This document shows positions 1 to 10,140 of a DNA stretch of 64,000 nucleotides, piece after piece. Origin of the DNA: CAVVSD01 sp963757125 (GTDB lineage Bacteria > Actinomycetota > Thermoleophilia > Solirubrobacterales > Solirubrobacteraceae); assembly GCA_963757125.1 (NCBI GenBank), contig CAVWQP010000009.1, positions 1,240,001 to 1,304,000 of the forward strand, read 5' to 3'. The notes beneath the pieces were generated by a model. The model was not told the DNA's origin and did no database searches. It was given only the letters and a program-made list of their open reading frames with translations. Made by a program: the position numbers and the translations under genes. Position 1 is the first letter of the stretch; each line of letters begins with the position of its first letter.

Positions 1-1018
1 TACGGGACCGGGCCGGTCGGCTCGCCGTACCTGTACACGCGTGACGATCCCGCCAAGCTCCTGCTCTCGCTCGAGGGCAGCGACGTCCCACGCAACCACG
101 AGGGCATCGCCCTCGTCGGGGATCCGCGCAACGACGTGCAGTTGTTCACGAGCCAGATGTCGGTCGCGTTCATCAGGCTGCACAACCGTCTCGTGGATCG
201 CCTCCGAGACGAGAGGACCGCTGAGCCCGACGTGTTCAACGAGGCGCGCCGCGCTGCAACGTGGCATTACCAGCACGTGATCCTGCGCGAGTTCCTGCCC
301 GGCCTCATCGGCGCGCGCGCTGACCGACGAGCTGCTCGCCGACGGGCCCCAGCTGTATCGCATCGACCGCGACCCCTACATCCCGTTCGAGTTCGCCGAC
401 GCCGCCTACCGCTACGGCCACGCCCAGATCCGCGACCGCTACCAGGTCAACGAACACTTCGGCCCGTACCCGGTGTTCCCCGATCTGATGGGCTTCGGTC
501 CGGTCGCTCCTGAACACACGGTCGACTGGGCGCTGCTGATCGACCTCGACGGTCACCCGCCCGCCCAGCGCGCGAAGCGCATCGACGCGCGGCTGCCCGC
601 GCCGCTGATCGCGCTGCCGACTCAGGTGTCTGGGTCGGAGCCGGGCACGGACTACGCGTCCCTGGCGACCCGCGATCTGCAACGGGGCCAGGCCGTTGGC
701 CTGGCCTCCGGCGAGGCGATCGCGCGTCGCCTCGGGGAGCCGCCGCTGAGCCGCCGAGCAGGTGGGCCTCGCCGAGCTGGGATGGAGGGGGGAGACGCCC
801 GCTGTGGTTCTACGTCCTCAAGGAGGCCGAGGTGCTGCATGACGGCGACCGGCTGGGTCCGGTCGGCGGCCGGATCGTCGGCGAGGTGTTGGTCGGCATC
901 ATCGACGCCGATCCGCGAGTCGTTCCGCTCGATTCGACGCCGGGCTGGACGCCGATGGTGCCTGCCGGCGCGAGGCGGCGCCTTCGGACTGGCCGACATC
1001 CTGGTCCCAGTCGACTGA
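1..1018 (+). pseudogene. Animal-type haem peroxidase, C-terminal part, frameshifted
   Basis: Only the C-terminal part lies in the window. Spliced across three frames it reads as an animal-type (myeloperoxidase/peroxidasin fold) haem peroxidase. It has the motif LHNRLVDRL, then an ADAAYRYGHAQIR segment with the usual R-GH-Q pattern, then DLQRGQAVGL, which matches the conserved D-RG---GLPSG block. The end reads FGLADILVPVD. Such enzymes use H2O2 to oxidise small molecules or halides; bacterial members are often secreted. Frame changes fall near 310, 755 and 965, and no internal stop interrupts the spliced reading. The breaks could be sequencing insertions or real decay. The gene starts outside the window. 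Confidence 0.75.
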
Positions 1019-1034
1019 GCGGTGCGCGCCGGAC

Positions 1035-1040
1035 TAGGGT
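1035..1040 (+). promoter_or_regulatory. -10-like box TAGGGT of leaderless LuxR-type gene
   Basis: TAGGGT ends 7 nt before the ATG at 1048 and there is no Shine-Dalgarno sequence. TANNNT at this distance is the signature of leaderless transcription in actinobacteria and Deinococcus. The same box precedes the paralogue at 10141. Confidence 0.55.
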
Positions 1041-1047
1041 CCGCGCC

Positions 1048-3806
1048 ATGGCGATGGGGCCGCCGCGGGCGTCGGGCCTGCTGGGCCGGCGGGGTGAATG
1101 CGAGGCGCTCGACCGCGTCGTTGCAGGCGTGCGCGTAGGCACCAGCCAGGTCTTGGTGCTCGGCGGCGAGGCCGGCGCCGGCAAGACGGCGCTGCTGGAA
1201 CATCTGGTCGCGCGATCGTCCGGATGTCGGATCGCGCTTGCCGCAGGCGTCGAGTCCGAGATGGAGTTGGCGTACTCCGGGCTCCACCAGCTGTGCGGGC
1301 CGATGCTGGACCGGTGCGAGCGGCTCCCCGGCCCGCAGCGCGATGCGCTGGGTGCGGCGCTCGGGACTGAGTGTCGGGGAGGCGCCCGATCGCTTTCTCG
1401 TGGGACTGGCTGTGCTGAGCCTGCTGTCGGAGGTGGCAGATGATCGTCCGCTCATCTGCGTGATCGACGACGCCCAGTGGCAGGACCGGGCTTCGGCGCA
1501 GACGCTCGCGTTCGTCGCACGCCGCCTGCTCGCGGAACCGGTGGGCATGGTCTTCGCCGTGCGGGAGCCGAACGACGGACTGGACCTCGCCGGACTCCCA
1601 CGCCTGGACGTCCAGGGACTGGGCGATGCGGACGCGCGCACCCTGTTGTCCTCGGCGATTCGGGGTCCGCTCGACGCACGGCTCCGGGACCGCATCGTCG
1701 CGGAGGCCCGTGGCAACCCTCTGGCGCTGCTCGAGTTGCCTAGGGGTCTGACGCCCGCGGAGCTCGCGGGAGGCTTCGGATTACCCGACCTGATGCCGCT
1801 GGCGAACCGCATCGAGATGAGCTTCGCGCGGCAGCTCGAGGCTCTGCCGGATGAGAGTCGGCTCCTGCTGCTGACCGCGGCTGCAGAGCCGGTCGGTGAC
1901 GCGGCGCTGCTGTGGCGGGCCGCCGATCGGCTCGGTCTCGTCGCCGCGGCGGCGAGCCCCGCCACGGCGGCGGGCCTTCTCGAGGTCGGGATCGATGTCC
2001 GATTCCGCCATCCGCTCATGCGCTCGGCGGCATATCGCACCGCCGCGGTCGCTGATCGGCATCTCGTCCATCGGGCGCTCGCCGACGCGACCGACCCGGA
2101 CACCGATCCCGATCGACGCGCGTGGCACCGCGCGCACGCGGCGGGGGCGCCGGATGAGGCCGTGGCGGTCGAGCTCGAGCGCTCAGCCGGCCGTGCGCAG
2201 GCCCGCGGCGGCATTGCGGCGGCCGCCGCGTTCCTGACGCGCGCCGCCGAGCTGACGCCGGACCCGGCGCGGCGGGGTGCACGGGCGCTGGCCGCAGCGC
2301 AGGCGAAGCTCGACGTCGCGGCGACAGACGCCGCGCTGGGCCTCCTGGCGACGGCCCGACTCGGCCCGCTCGACGCGCTCGAGCAGGCGCGGCTGAACCG
2401 GATGCTCGGACAGATCGCGTTCGCCACCACGCGCGGCCGCGACGCTCCGGGGCTCCTGCTCGACGCTGCCAGGCAACTCGACCCGCTCGACGCCGAGGTC
2501 GCCCGGGAGACCCATCTCGAGGCCATGGCCGCGGCGATGTTCGCGGGTCGCCTCGGGGGTCGGCCAGACGTGCGCGACGTGGGCCTTGCCGCGCGCGCCG
2601 CGCCGGCGGCCCCACGGCCGCCCCGGGCGGTCGACCTCCTCGATGGACGGCCTCGCGACGCGCTTCACCGAGGGCTACCGCGCGGGTGTGGCGCCGATCC
2701 GCCGCGCGCTAGAGGCCTTCCTGGGAGTCGGCGAGCCCGCTCAGGACGACATGCGGTGGCTCTGGCTGGCGTGCCGGCTCGCGCAGGACATCTGGGACGA
2801 CGAGCTGTGGCACGAGCTGGCCACGCGCGGATTCCGCGTCCCCAGGGAGACGGGCGCGCTGTCGCTACATTCCGATCGGCAACACCTACCGCGCCGCGCT
2901 CCACGTCCACGAGGGTGCGTTTGACGCCGCCGCCGCGCTGATCGGAGAGTCCGACGCGATCGTCGCCGAGACCAACATCGCGCCGCTCGGGTACGCAAAG
3001 GCGATCCTCGGCGCCTGGCGCGGGGAGGAGAGCGAGGCGATGGAGCTGGTACGACTGGGGTCGACGCGGTGTTATCGAGCGCGGCGAGGGGATGGCGCTG
3101 GGCGGCCTCGCCTGGGCCCGCGCGCTGCTGTACAACGGCCTGGGCCGTCACGCCGATGCGCTGGCCGCGGCGCGGCAAGGGTGCGAGCACGACGACGTCG
3201 GCTTGTACGCCTGGTCGCTGGTGGAGCTCATCGAGGCAGGAGCGCGCGCCGATGCACCCGAAGCTGCCGCCGAGGCGCTCGATCGGCTCAGCGAGCGGAC
3301 AGGCGCCGTCGGCACCGACTGGGCGCTCGGGATCGAGGCGGGCTCACGCGCGCAGCTGAGCGACGGCAGCGGCGCCGAGCCGATGTACCAGGAGGCCATC
3401 GAGCGGCTCGGCCGCACCCGTGGCGCGGTCCACCTCGCCCGCGCTCAGCTCCGCTACGGCGAGTGGCTGCGCCGCGAGAACCGCCGCGCGGACGCACGGG
3501 AGCAGCTCCGCTCGGCGCACGAGGCGCTTCAGCCGGATGGGTGCCGCGGGATTCGCCGAGCGCGCCCGCGGCGAGCTGCTGGCCACTGGCGAGACTCTGC
3601 GCAGGCGTGCCGCCGAGACGCGCGACGAGCTCACTCCGCAGGAGGCGCAGGTCGCGCGGCTGGCCGGTGACGGCAACACGAACGCAGAGATCGGGGCGCA
3701 GCTCTTCCTGAGCCCGCGGACGGTCGAATACCACCTGCACAAGGTCTTCGTGAAGCTCGACGTCAGCTCGCGCAGGGAGCTGCGAACCGCACTTGTCCCA
3801 ACCTAG
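1048..3806 (+). pseudogene. LuxR-family (LAL) ATPase transcriptional regulator, copy 1, frameshifted
   Basis: This is a large regulator of the LAL type: an N-terminal AAA/NACHT-like ATPase, a helical TPR-like middle and a C-terminal LuxR helix-turn-helix. Walker A is GEAGAGKT, about 40 residues from the start. The Walker B-like strand is LICVIDDAQW. The HTH near the end reads LTPQEAQVARLAGDGNTN followed by SPRTVEYHLHKVF. Spliced length is about 915 residues, normal for the family. The reading frame changes near 1370, 2620, 2870, 3065 and 3540, without stops in the spliced product. The start is set by the TAGGGT box 7 nt upstream. It is paralogous to the genes at 10141 (+) and 9253 (-). The ligand and target genes are unknown. 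Confidence 0.8.
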
Positions 3807-3964
3807 GAGCGGGCCAGACGGACGCGCGTCTCACGCGCAGCGTGGTCGCGGGATCCGAAGTGCGTGATGCATCCGCAGGGAGCTCAGCAGGTACAGCAGG
3901 CGAGGACTCATGTGACACCTCCAGTGAGGATCTACCGGGACAGACCGCAGACAGGCCCGAGTTC

Positions 3965-3976
3965 GTGACATGTCAC
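3965..3976. promoter_or_regulatory. Perfect 12-bp palindrome, possible operator
   Basis: GTGACATGTCAC is a perfect palindrome 56 bp before the ATG at 4033. Its position suggests an operator for the Rossmann-fold gene, but no dedicated regulator is adjacent. The rest of the 3807-4032 gap holds only a ribosome-binding site (GGAAGGAG) just before 4033. Confidence 0.35.
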
Positions 3977-4032
3977 AGACCGCTGCGCGCGCGCGGTCTC
4001 CCCGGTACAGGCTCACCACCGGAAGGAGCACC

Positions 4033-4796
4033 ATGAGAATCGTCGTCATCGGAGCCAGCGGACTGATCGGCTCGAAGCGTGGCAGGCAAGCTGCGAGGCG
4101 CACGGACACGAGGTCGTCGCCCGCGTCGCCGAACTCCGGCGTCAACACCTGACAGGCGAGGGCCTCGCCGACGCCATGCGTGGGCGCCGACGTGGTCATC
4201 GACGTGTCGAACTCGCCGTCATTCGCGGACGAGGCCGTGATGGAGTTCTTCGAGACATCGACCCGCAACCTCCTCGCCGCGGAGAAGGGCGCGGGCGTGA
4301 CGCACCACGTCGCCCTGTCCGTGGTCGGGGCGGAACGTCTCACCGACAGCGGCTACATGCGCGCGAAGGTCGCGCAGGAGGAGCTCATCAGGGACTCCGG
4401 GATCCCGTACTCCATCATCCACGCGACGCAGTTCTTCGAGTTCGGAGCACGGCATCGCCGACGCTGCGACCGACGGCGGACATCGTGCGTCTGCCGCCCG
4501 TGCAGATCGAGCCCGATAGCGGCGGAGGACGTCGCGCGCACGGTCGGCAGGATCGCTGTCGGCGAGCCGCTGAACGGCATCGTCGAGCTCGCTGGGCCCG
4601 AGCAGTTCCGGCTCGACGAGTTCATCCGTGAGGCCCTCGCGCGCGAAGGGCGACGAGCGCGAGGTGGTCGCCGACCCCGGACGCGCGCTACTTCGGCACG
4701 ACGCTCACGGAGCGCAGTCTCATCCCTGGCGACGGCGCCCGGCTCGGCGAGATTCGCTTCGAGGAGTGGCTGCGCCAGCCGGCGGCTGTCCGTTAG
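4033..4796 (+). pseudogene. NmrA/SDR-like NAD(P)-binding protein, frameshifted
   Basis: The N-terminus MRIVVIGASGLIG is a Rossmann nucleotide-binding loop of the atypical SDR / NmrA type (G-x-x-G-x-x-G). Later blocks include ADVVIDVSNSPS, HHVALSVVGAERL, YMRAKVAQEELI and YSIIHATQFFEF. These match the family of NAD(P)-binding proteins that resemble NADPH-sensing or nucleoside-diphosphate-sugar epimerase-like proteins. The C-terminal FEEWLRQPAAVR is also typical. A strong ribosome-binding site (GGAAGGAG) stands 6-8 nt before the ATG. The frame changes near 4080-4130, 4175, 4450 and 4645. The substrate is unknown. Confidence 0.7.
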
Positions 4797-4815
4797 GACC
4801 GGAGGGAGTACGGCC

Positions 4816-6557
4816 GTGCATCACCCTGAGCAGCAGATCTCGACATCCGTGCTCGTGATCGGCACCGGCGGCTCCGGCCTGCGCGCCGCGATCGAGCTCG
4901 CCGAGGCGGGGCGTCGACGTCCTCGCCGTGGGCAAGCGGCCACGAGCCGACGCGCACACCTCGCTCGCGGCCGGCGGCATCAACGCCGCCCTCGCGACCG
5001 ATGGATCCGCAGGACACGCTGGCAGCAGCACGCCGCCGACACGCTCAAGGAGAGCTACCTGCTCGCCAACCCGCACACCGTCGAGATCGTCACCGAAGGG
5101 CGCGGCGCGCGGCATCGAGGACCTCGAGCGCTACGGCATGCCGTTCGCCCGCGAGGACGACGGCCGCATCTCGCAGCGCTTCTTCGGCGCCCACACCTAC
5201 CGCCGCACCGCGTTCGCCGGCGACTACACCGGCCTCGAGATCCAGCGCGACGCTCGTCAACCGCGCCGCGCAGCTCGCAGGTCCCGATCCTCGACACCGT
5301 CTACATCACGCAGCTCCTGGTCAACGACGACGTCGTCTTCGGCGCGTACGGCTTCGACCTCGACGACGGCACGCGCTACCTCATCCACGCCGACGCCGTC
5401 ATCCTCGCCGCCGGCGGCCACACCCGCATCTGGCGCCGCACCTCCTCGCGCCGCGACGAGAACACCGGCGACTCGTTCCGCCTGGCCGTCGAGGCCGGCG
5501 GCCGGCATCCGCGACCCCGAGCTCGTGCAGTTCCACCCGTCGGGCATCATCGAGCCCGAGAACGCCGCCGGCACCCTCATCTCCGAGGCGGCGCGCGGCG
5601 AGGGCGGCATCCTGCGCAACGGCCTCGGCGAGCGCTTCATGGCGCGCTACGACCCCGAGCGCATGGAGCTCTCGACCCGCGACCGCGTCGCGCTCGCCTG
5701 CTACACCGAGATCAAGGAGGGCCGCGGCACCCCGAACGGCGGCGTCTGGCTCGACGTCTCGCACCTGCCGCGCGAGACGATCATGACCCGCCTCCCCCGC
5801 GTCTACCAGACGATGCTCGAGCTGCAGATGCTCGACATCACGACGACCCGATCGAGATCGCGCCGACCGCGCACTACTCGATGGGCGGCGTCTGGGTCCG
5901 CCCCGAGGACCACGGCCACCGACGTCGCGGGCCTCTACGCGATCGGCGAGGCGTCCAGCGGGCTGCACGGCGCGAACCGCCTCGGCGGCAACTCGCTCGA
6001 TCGAGCTGCTGGTGTTCGGGCGCATCGTCGGCCAAGCGCCGCACGCCTACTCCGCTCGCGCTCGCCGGCCCAGCAGGCGCTCCTCCGCCGCGGTCGCCGC
6101 TGCCCGCGGCGAGATCGACAAGCTGCTCGCCGGCCGACGGCCCCGAGAACGTGCGCGCCCTGCAGCGCGCCATCCGCGACACCATGACCGAGCACGCCGG
6201 CGTCGTGCGCGACGAGGCGGGCTGCGGCCGGCCTCGCCGAGCTCGACGCGATCGAGGCGCGCATGCCGAGCATCGGCGTCCACCCCGACATCGCCGGCTT
6301 CCAGGACCTCGCCCACGCCTTCGACCTGCAAGTCGGCCGCGCTGGCCGCCCGAGCCACCCTCGAGGCGGCCCTCGAGCGCCGGGAGACGCGCGGCTGCCA
6401 CAACCGCTCCGACTACCCCGAGCTCGACCCGGCGCTCCAGGTCAACCTGGTCTGGTCGCGGTCCCGGCCGCATCGGCGCGAGGAGATCCCGCCGATCCCG
6501 GACGAGATCGCCGCGCTCATGCGCGAGGTCTCCACGTCCGGCAAGCTCCTGGAGTAG
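4816..6557 (+). pseudogene. FAD-binding FrdA/SdhA/NadB-family flavoprotein, heavily frameshifted
   Basis: Spliced across frames this is a flavoprotein of about 575 residues from the fumarate reductase / succinate dehydrogenase / L-aspartate oxidase family. Visible parts are the N-terminal dinucleotide fold VLVIGTGGSGLRAA, the TSLAAGGINAAL flavin segment, FHPSGI, the active-site block TAHYSMGGVWV, RLGGNSL, and the C-terminal RETRGCHNRSDYP typical of the family. The GTG start at 4816 follows GGAGGGAG. About 13 frame changes occur (near 4912, 5000, 5022, 5101, 5250, 5277, 5503, 5845, 5912, 6000, 6135, 6225 and 6333). All but the one near 5845 move the frame by +1. No iron-sulphur or membrane-anchor subunit is adjacent, so a soluble oxidase or fumarate-reductase-like role is possible. 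Confidence 0.75.
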
Positions 6558-6599
6558 CCCCGTCAGTCCGGCATCGAAGCCCGCAGCCCTACGGGAGCA

Positions 6600-9253
6600 A
6601 TGCGAAACTTAGTGAACACGTTGGGCAGGTGGTACTAGACGGTGAGCGGGCTGATGAACAGCTGCGCGAGGATATGAGGATTAGTGTTTAACGCAGCTGA
6701 GATAAGGGAGATCTGCGACTAATGGGCGGTGAGCTGAGTAGAGTGACTGAACGAGAAGTTGGCGCACGTTCGCCGGTCGCCAGGAGCTCGCGGCGTGCAC
6801 GCTCGGCGAACGCCCGCGCGTATGAGGCAGAACCTCTAGTGTGCAGAGCGCAAGTGCGTGCGAGCGTAGACTCGTGGTTCTGCCGGCGCAGCTATTTAGT
6901 ACACGAGATGCGCGCGGGCCAGATGCACGGCTATGCGGGTGCGGGTGAGACATGCGATCGCTTCGCGGTACAGGGGCTCGGCATCGCGTGTCGGCCAGGA
7001 GCGCGCGGGACAGCGTCTCGATGCCGCGCGCTCAATCAGTGTCACAGGCGGCAGTTCGCTCGACGAGCCGGTCAAGCGCATCGGAGGCGGTCTGCGGTTC
7101 GCCGCTGCGGGCGCGGTCTCGACTAGCTCCGCGAGCGACTATAAGAAAAACGAGAGGTCTCGTGTTCGCACGCTCGCCTTGCAGCGTAGAAAGCAGCGTG
7201 TAGCGGTTAAGGCCGTTGTAGAGCAGAGCAGTGCGTAGCAGACGAGGCCGATGATAGACTCTCTTCGCGCGCGTGCATCTCGGACATGAGCCTCGATCAA
7301 CTCGAGCGCGCGGGCTTCTCGCCGCGCTAGGCGGCGAGGACGAGCGATGTGTAGCGCACAGGGCGAATACGGTTGCCGTAGTGATAGAGTCTGTCTCGCG
7401 ATATCGCGGACGCGGCAGCGAACTCGCTCGCATGCAGGTGCACTCGGCGCGGTACACGAGCGCGACAGGCAGGACGCTGAGCGCGTGGCGTCGCGCGCCA
7501 GCACGACAGCGCGCGTCGCGAGGTCGTTTCACGTTCGTAGTAGAGCAGCTCGTGTGCGGCGCTTCTGCGCGATAGGGCACGCTAGCCACAGCTAGGGCAC
7601 GAGATAGTCTGGTTTCGCGGAGCTCGCGCGGAACACCTCGATAGCGTTCGGAGCAGTGGCAGGTCGCGGACCAGACAGTCGGTCAAGCGCGTCGACAGTA
7701 GTTTAACAGCAGGTCGATCGGTTCGGCGGCTGCGGCTCGGGCGCGGCTGCGCGAGCGGCGACGCGCGGCTCGCATGCTGCCACTGCTGCAGAGCAGACCG
7801 GCGAAGATGGCTGTCGCGAGCGTCTCGAGGTGGGTCTCGCGCGCTAGCGCGGCATCAAGGGGCTCGAGGCGTTGGCGCATCGAGGAGCAGCGGCGAGGCG
7901 TGCGCCGCGACGCTGCGCGAAGACGATCTCTGCACGGAGTCGTTTTAGGCGGGCGCGCTGCAGGCTGTAGAGCGGGCAGGCGTGGTTATCGCGAGCAGGT
8001 CGCGCGTGCGTCGGTGCGGCAGCGTCGAACTTCGTCTGTGCAGCAGCGAGCGCTCTCGCTTCGCGGCGAGCTGCATTAGGCGTGAGCTCGGTCGCACGCT
8101 TTAGGAACACGCGTGGCGCGGCGCCGCTACGGCTTCTCGCTCTCTCGGCAGATCGCTTTAGGTCGGCGGTCACGATTCGTGGGTCTCGGCGCGGCGTGCG
8201 CGAGGTGTTAAGCTCGGCGATCGGGGTTGTGTGGATCGGTCGCCTCACTGAGCGCGCGGTGCACGCTGGCGCTCGGTGATCTCCGCTGCGCGATATGCGG
8301 CTGAGCGCACGAGCGGATGGCGGAAGCTCATTGAGCGCTGAACACGACTAGGCTTGTGTTCTCGGTGGACTCGCGCATCGGGTGTGATCGCTAGTCGCTC
8401 GGCAGCGCGCCACACGAGGTTGACGTCGCAGAGAGGCTCGGCGGTCGCTAGCAGCAGAAGACGCGGGACTCGGGAGCAAGCGGCTCGAGCGCTTGAGGAA
8501 GCTGTGTTCGATGCGGTGGCAGAGTGGCGCGTGGGGCGCTAGAACTCACTCGCTATCTCGGCGCGGTTATGGCGCGAGGCAGCTTTAGGAGCGCGAGCAG
8601 TTTCACGCGTCTCGGCGATGATGCGATCGCGCACCTGTCGTAGAGTCGTCGGCCACGCTGAGTTGAGCAGTGCGCGGGTATCGCGGTAGCGCAGCTCTGG
8701 ACGACGAGTTTCGGGAGGTCGCGAGCTCACGGTTTCGCTCGGTTCGCGGATCGCGAACACTAGCGCCACGGACTCGGTTAGTAGCGCGGGTCACGAAGGC
8801 GAGTGTCTGCGCAGACACGCGGTAGAGCCACTGCGCGTCGTTCACGATGCAGACTAGCGGCGCGTTCTCGGCAGCGTCGGCGAGCAGACTGAGCGAGGCG
8901 AGCTTGACTAGGAATAGATAGGGCGCTTCGGTCTCGACTAGCTTGAAGGCAGTTCGCAATGCGTCGCTCTGTGCCGCAGGCAGTCGCTTCAACCTGTAGA
9001 GCAGCGGCGCGCAGAGCTGCTGCAGGTCTGCGAACGCGAGCTCTATCTCGGACTCCACACGAGTCGCTCGCGCGACTCGGCAGGCCGACGCCGCACGTAT
9101 CAGGTAGGCGAGCAGCGCGGACTTGCCGACGCTCGCCTCACCGCGCACGACCAGGGTGCGGCTGTGCTCGCCGCGCACGTCCTCCAGGAGGCGATCCAGC
9201 CTCTGGCACTCGCTGCGCCGGCCACGCAGCCGTGCCCCCGGATCGTGCGACAT
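6600..9253 (-). pseudogene. LuxR-family (LAL) regulator, copy 3, decayed remnant
   Basis: On the minus strand this aligns by eye along its length with the two LuxR-type regulators at 1048 and 10141. The N-terminal ~215 codons are open, with Walker A GEASVGKS and the block NDAQWLYRVSAQTLAF. Beyond about 8600 the frame is repeatedly lost, but islands remain: ARETHLETL near 7830, ALDRLVERT near 7060 and YREAIA near 6990. A remnant of the HTH near 6600-6660 reads FISPLTV, stop, YHLPNVFTK. Acidic and Gly codons are often replaced (Asp to Tyr, Gly to Lys, Glu to stop). From about 9110 down to 6590 the sense strand almost lacks GG. The first ~50 codons have normal composition. This copy is surely non-functional as a whole. 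Confidence 0.8.
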
Positions 9254-9261
9254 CGGCGCCG

Positions 9262-9267
9262 AGCGTA
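9262..9267 (-). promoter_or_regulatory. -10-like box TACGCT of the decayed LuxR-type gene
   Basis: TACGCT lies 8 nt before the ATG at 9253 on the minus strand, in the same arrangement as the boxes of the two paralogues. The promoter therefore looks better preserved than the gene body. Confidence 0.4.
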
Positions 9268-9405
9268 GACCCGGCCCGGAGCTCGTTCAAGCGGAGGCCA
9301 CCGCGCCGCGGGCGGGTCTGAACCACCGACGGTCGGGCCTGGTGATAGGGCTGAGCGGATCGAGCGCAGCGGATCCGCGTCGACGATGTCCGCGACCAGC
9401 CTCCG

Positions 9406-9997
9406 CTAGAGCGCGCCCATGTCGCCGGTCTGGGCGGCCGTGACGAACGCGTCGAGCAACTGCTGCCGGCCGCTTGCGCTCACCGCCGTGCGGTCCTCCT
9501 CGTCGAGGTGGTGCCTCGCCCGCGCGACGAGCTGCCGTGCGTTCGCCTCGCTCAGGGGCGTGACCTCCGCGATCCGCCGGTACGGATAGTCGAACGCGAC
9601 TCGGAGGATGTAGGCGGCGCGCTCGGAGGCGGTGAGTCGCGCGGTCAGCACGCGGATCGCGTCAGAGAGTGAGTTCGCGCTCCGTTTCGAGCATCGGATC
9701 CGTCGCGGCGTCGACCACCTCGGGAGCGGCCGTCCCGGTTTCGCGACGAGCTCTCGCCGACTGCGAGACGTTGATCGCGAGTAGTGTCGCGACGGTAGCG
9801 AGGAACGCGGCTGGATCGCGAACCGTCCTCCGGTCGGCGCGGTGCTATCGCATCCACGTGTCCTGCACGACATCGTCGGCCTCCGTGCGGCTGCCGAGGA
9901 CGCGGTAGGCGATGCCGAACAGCCGCGGGCGCGCGGCCTCGAACGATGCGGTGTCGGTCTGGGACACGGCTGTGGTGATGGGACTGGGTCGGGGCAT
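9406..9997 (-). pseudogene. ECF sigma factor (SigJ/ECF41-like), truncated and frameshifted
   Basis: The N-terminal part reads FEAARPRLFGIAYRVLGSR followed by EADDVVQDTWMR, the sigma-70 region 2 of the SigJ-like ECF41 group. After frame changes near 9850 and 9690 it resumes with region 4: LTASERAAYILRVAF, YPYRRIAEVTPLSEAN and ARQLVARARHHL. Members normally continue into a SnoaL-like C-terminal domain that starts just after this point. Here translation stops after TGDMGAL, and the following sense-strand bases no longer encode that domain. Loss of region 2/4 continuity and of the tail suggests a dead gene, unless the frame changes are sequencing errors. Confidence 0.65.
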
Positions 9998-10128
9998 GGC
10001 GCTGACCTTCGTCCGATGCCGCGCGGTTCGACTCAGGCTCAACCCCTAGTCCGGTGCCCGGGGTCGCGACCCGGGTGCGACTAGGGAGTCTGCGCGCCGC
10101 GTGTTGGCGCGTTGCAGTGGGTGCCGAC

Positions 10129-10134
10129 TAGGGT
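10129..10134 (+). promoter_or_regulatory. -10-like box TAGGGT of leaderless LuxR-type gene
   Basis: TAGGGT ends 6 nt before the ATG at 10141, with no Shine-Dalgarno sequence. GACTAGGG is shared with the upstream region of the copy at 1048. Confidence 0.55.
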
Positions 10135-10140
10135 TCGCGG

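Noticed and set aside
2016..2615. Long minus-strand Arg/Pro-rich open frames opposite the LuxR gene
   Set aside because: They mirror a GC-rich coding strand; the plus strand has the clear LuxR motifs and better codon use.
6600..9253. A diversity-generating retroelement as the cause of the altered tract
   Set aside because: These elements mutate adenines in a short repeat near a reverse transcriptase. Here the change concerns guanines or cytosines over 2.5 kb and no reverse transcriptase or template repeat is visible.
6600..9253. Insertion sequence or phage remnant
   Set aside because: I find no terminal inverted repeats, target duplication or transposase-like residues; the islands of homology are all to the LuxR paralogues.
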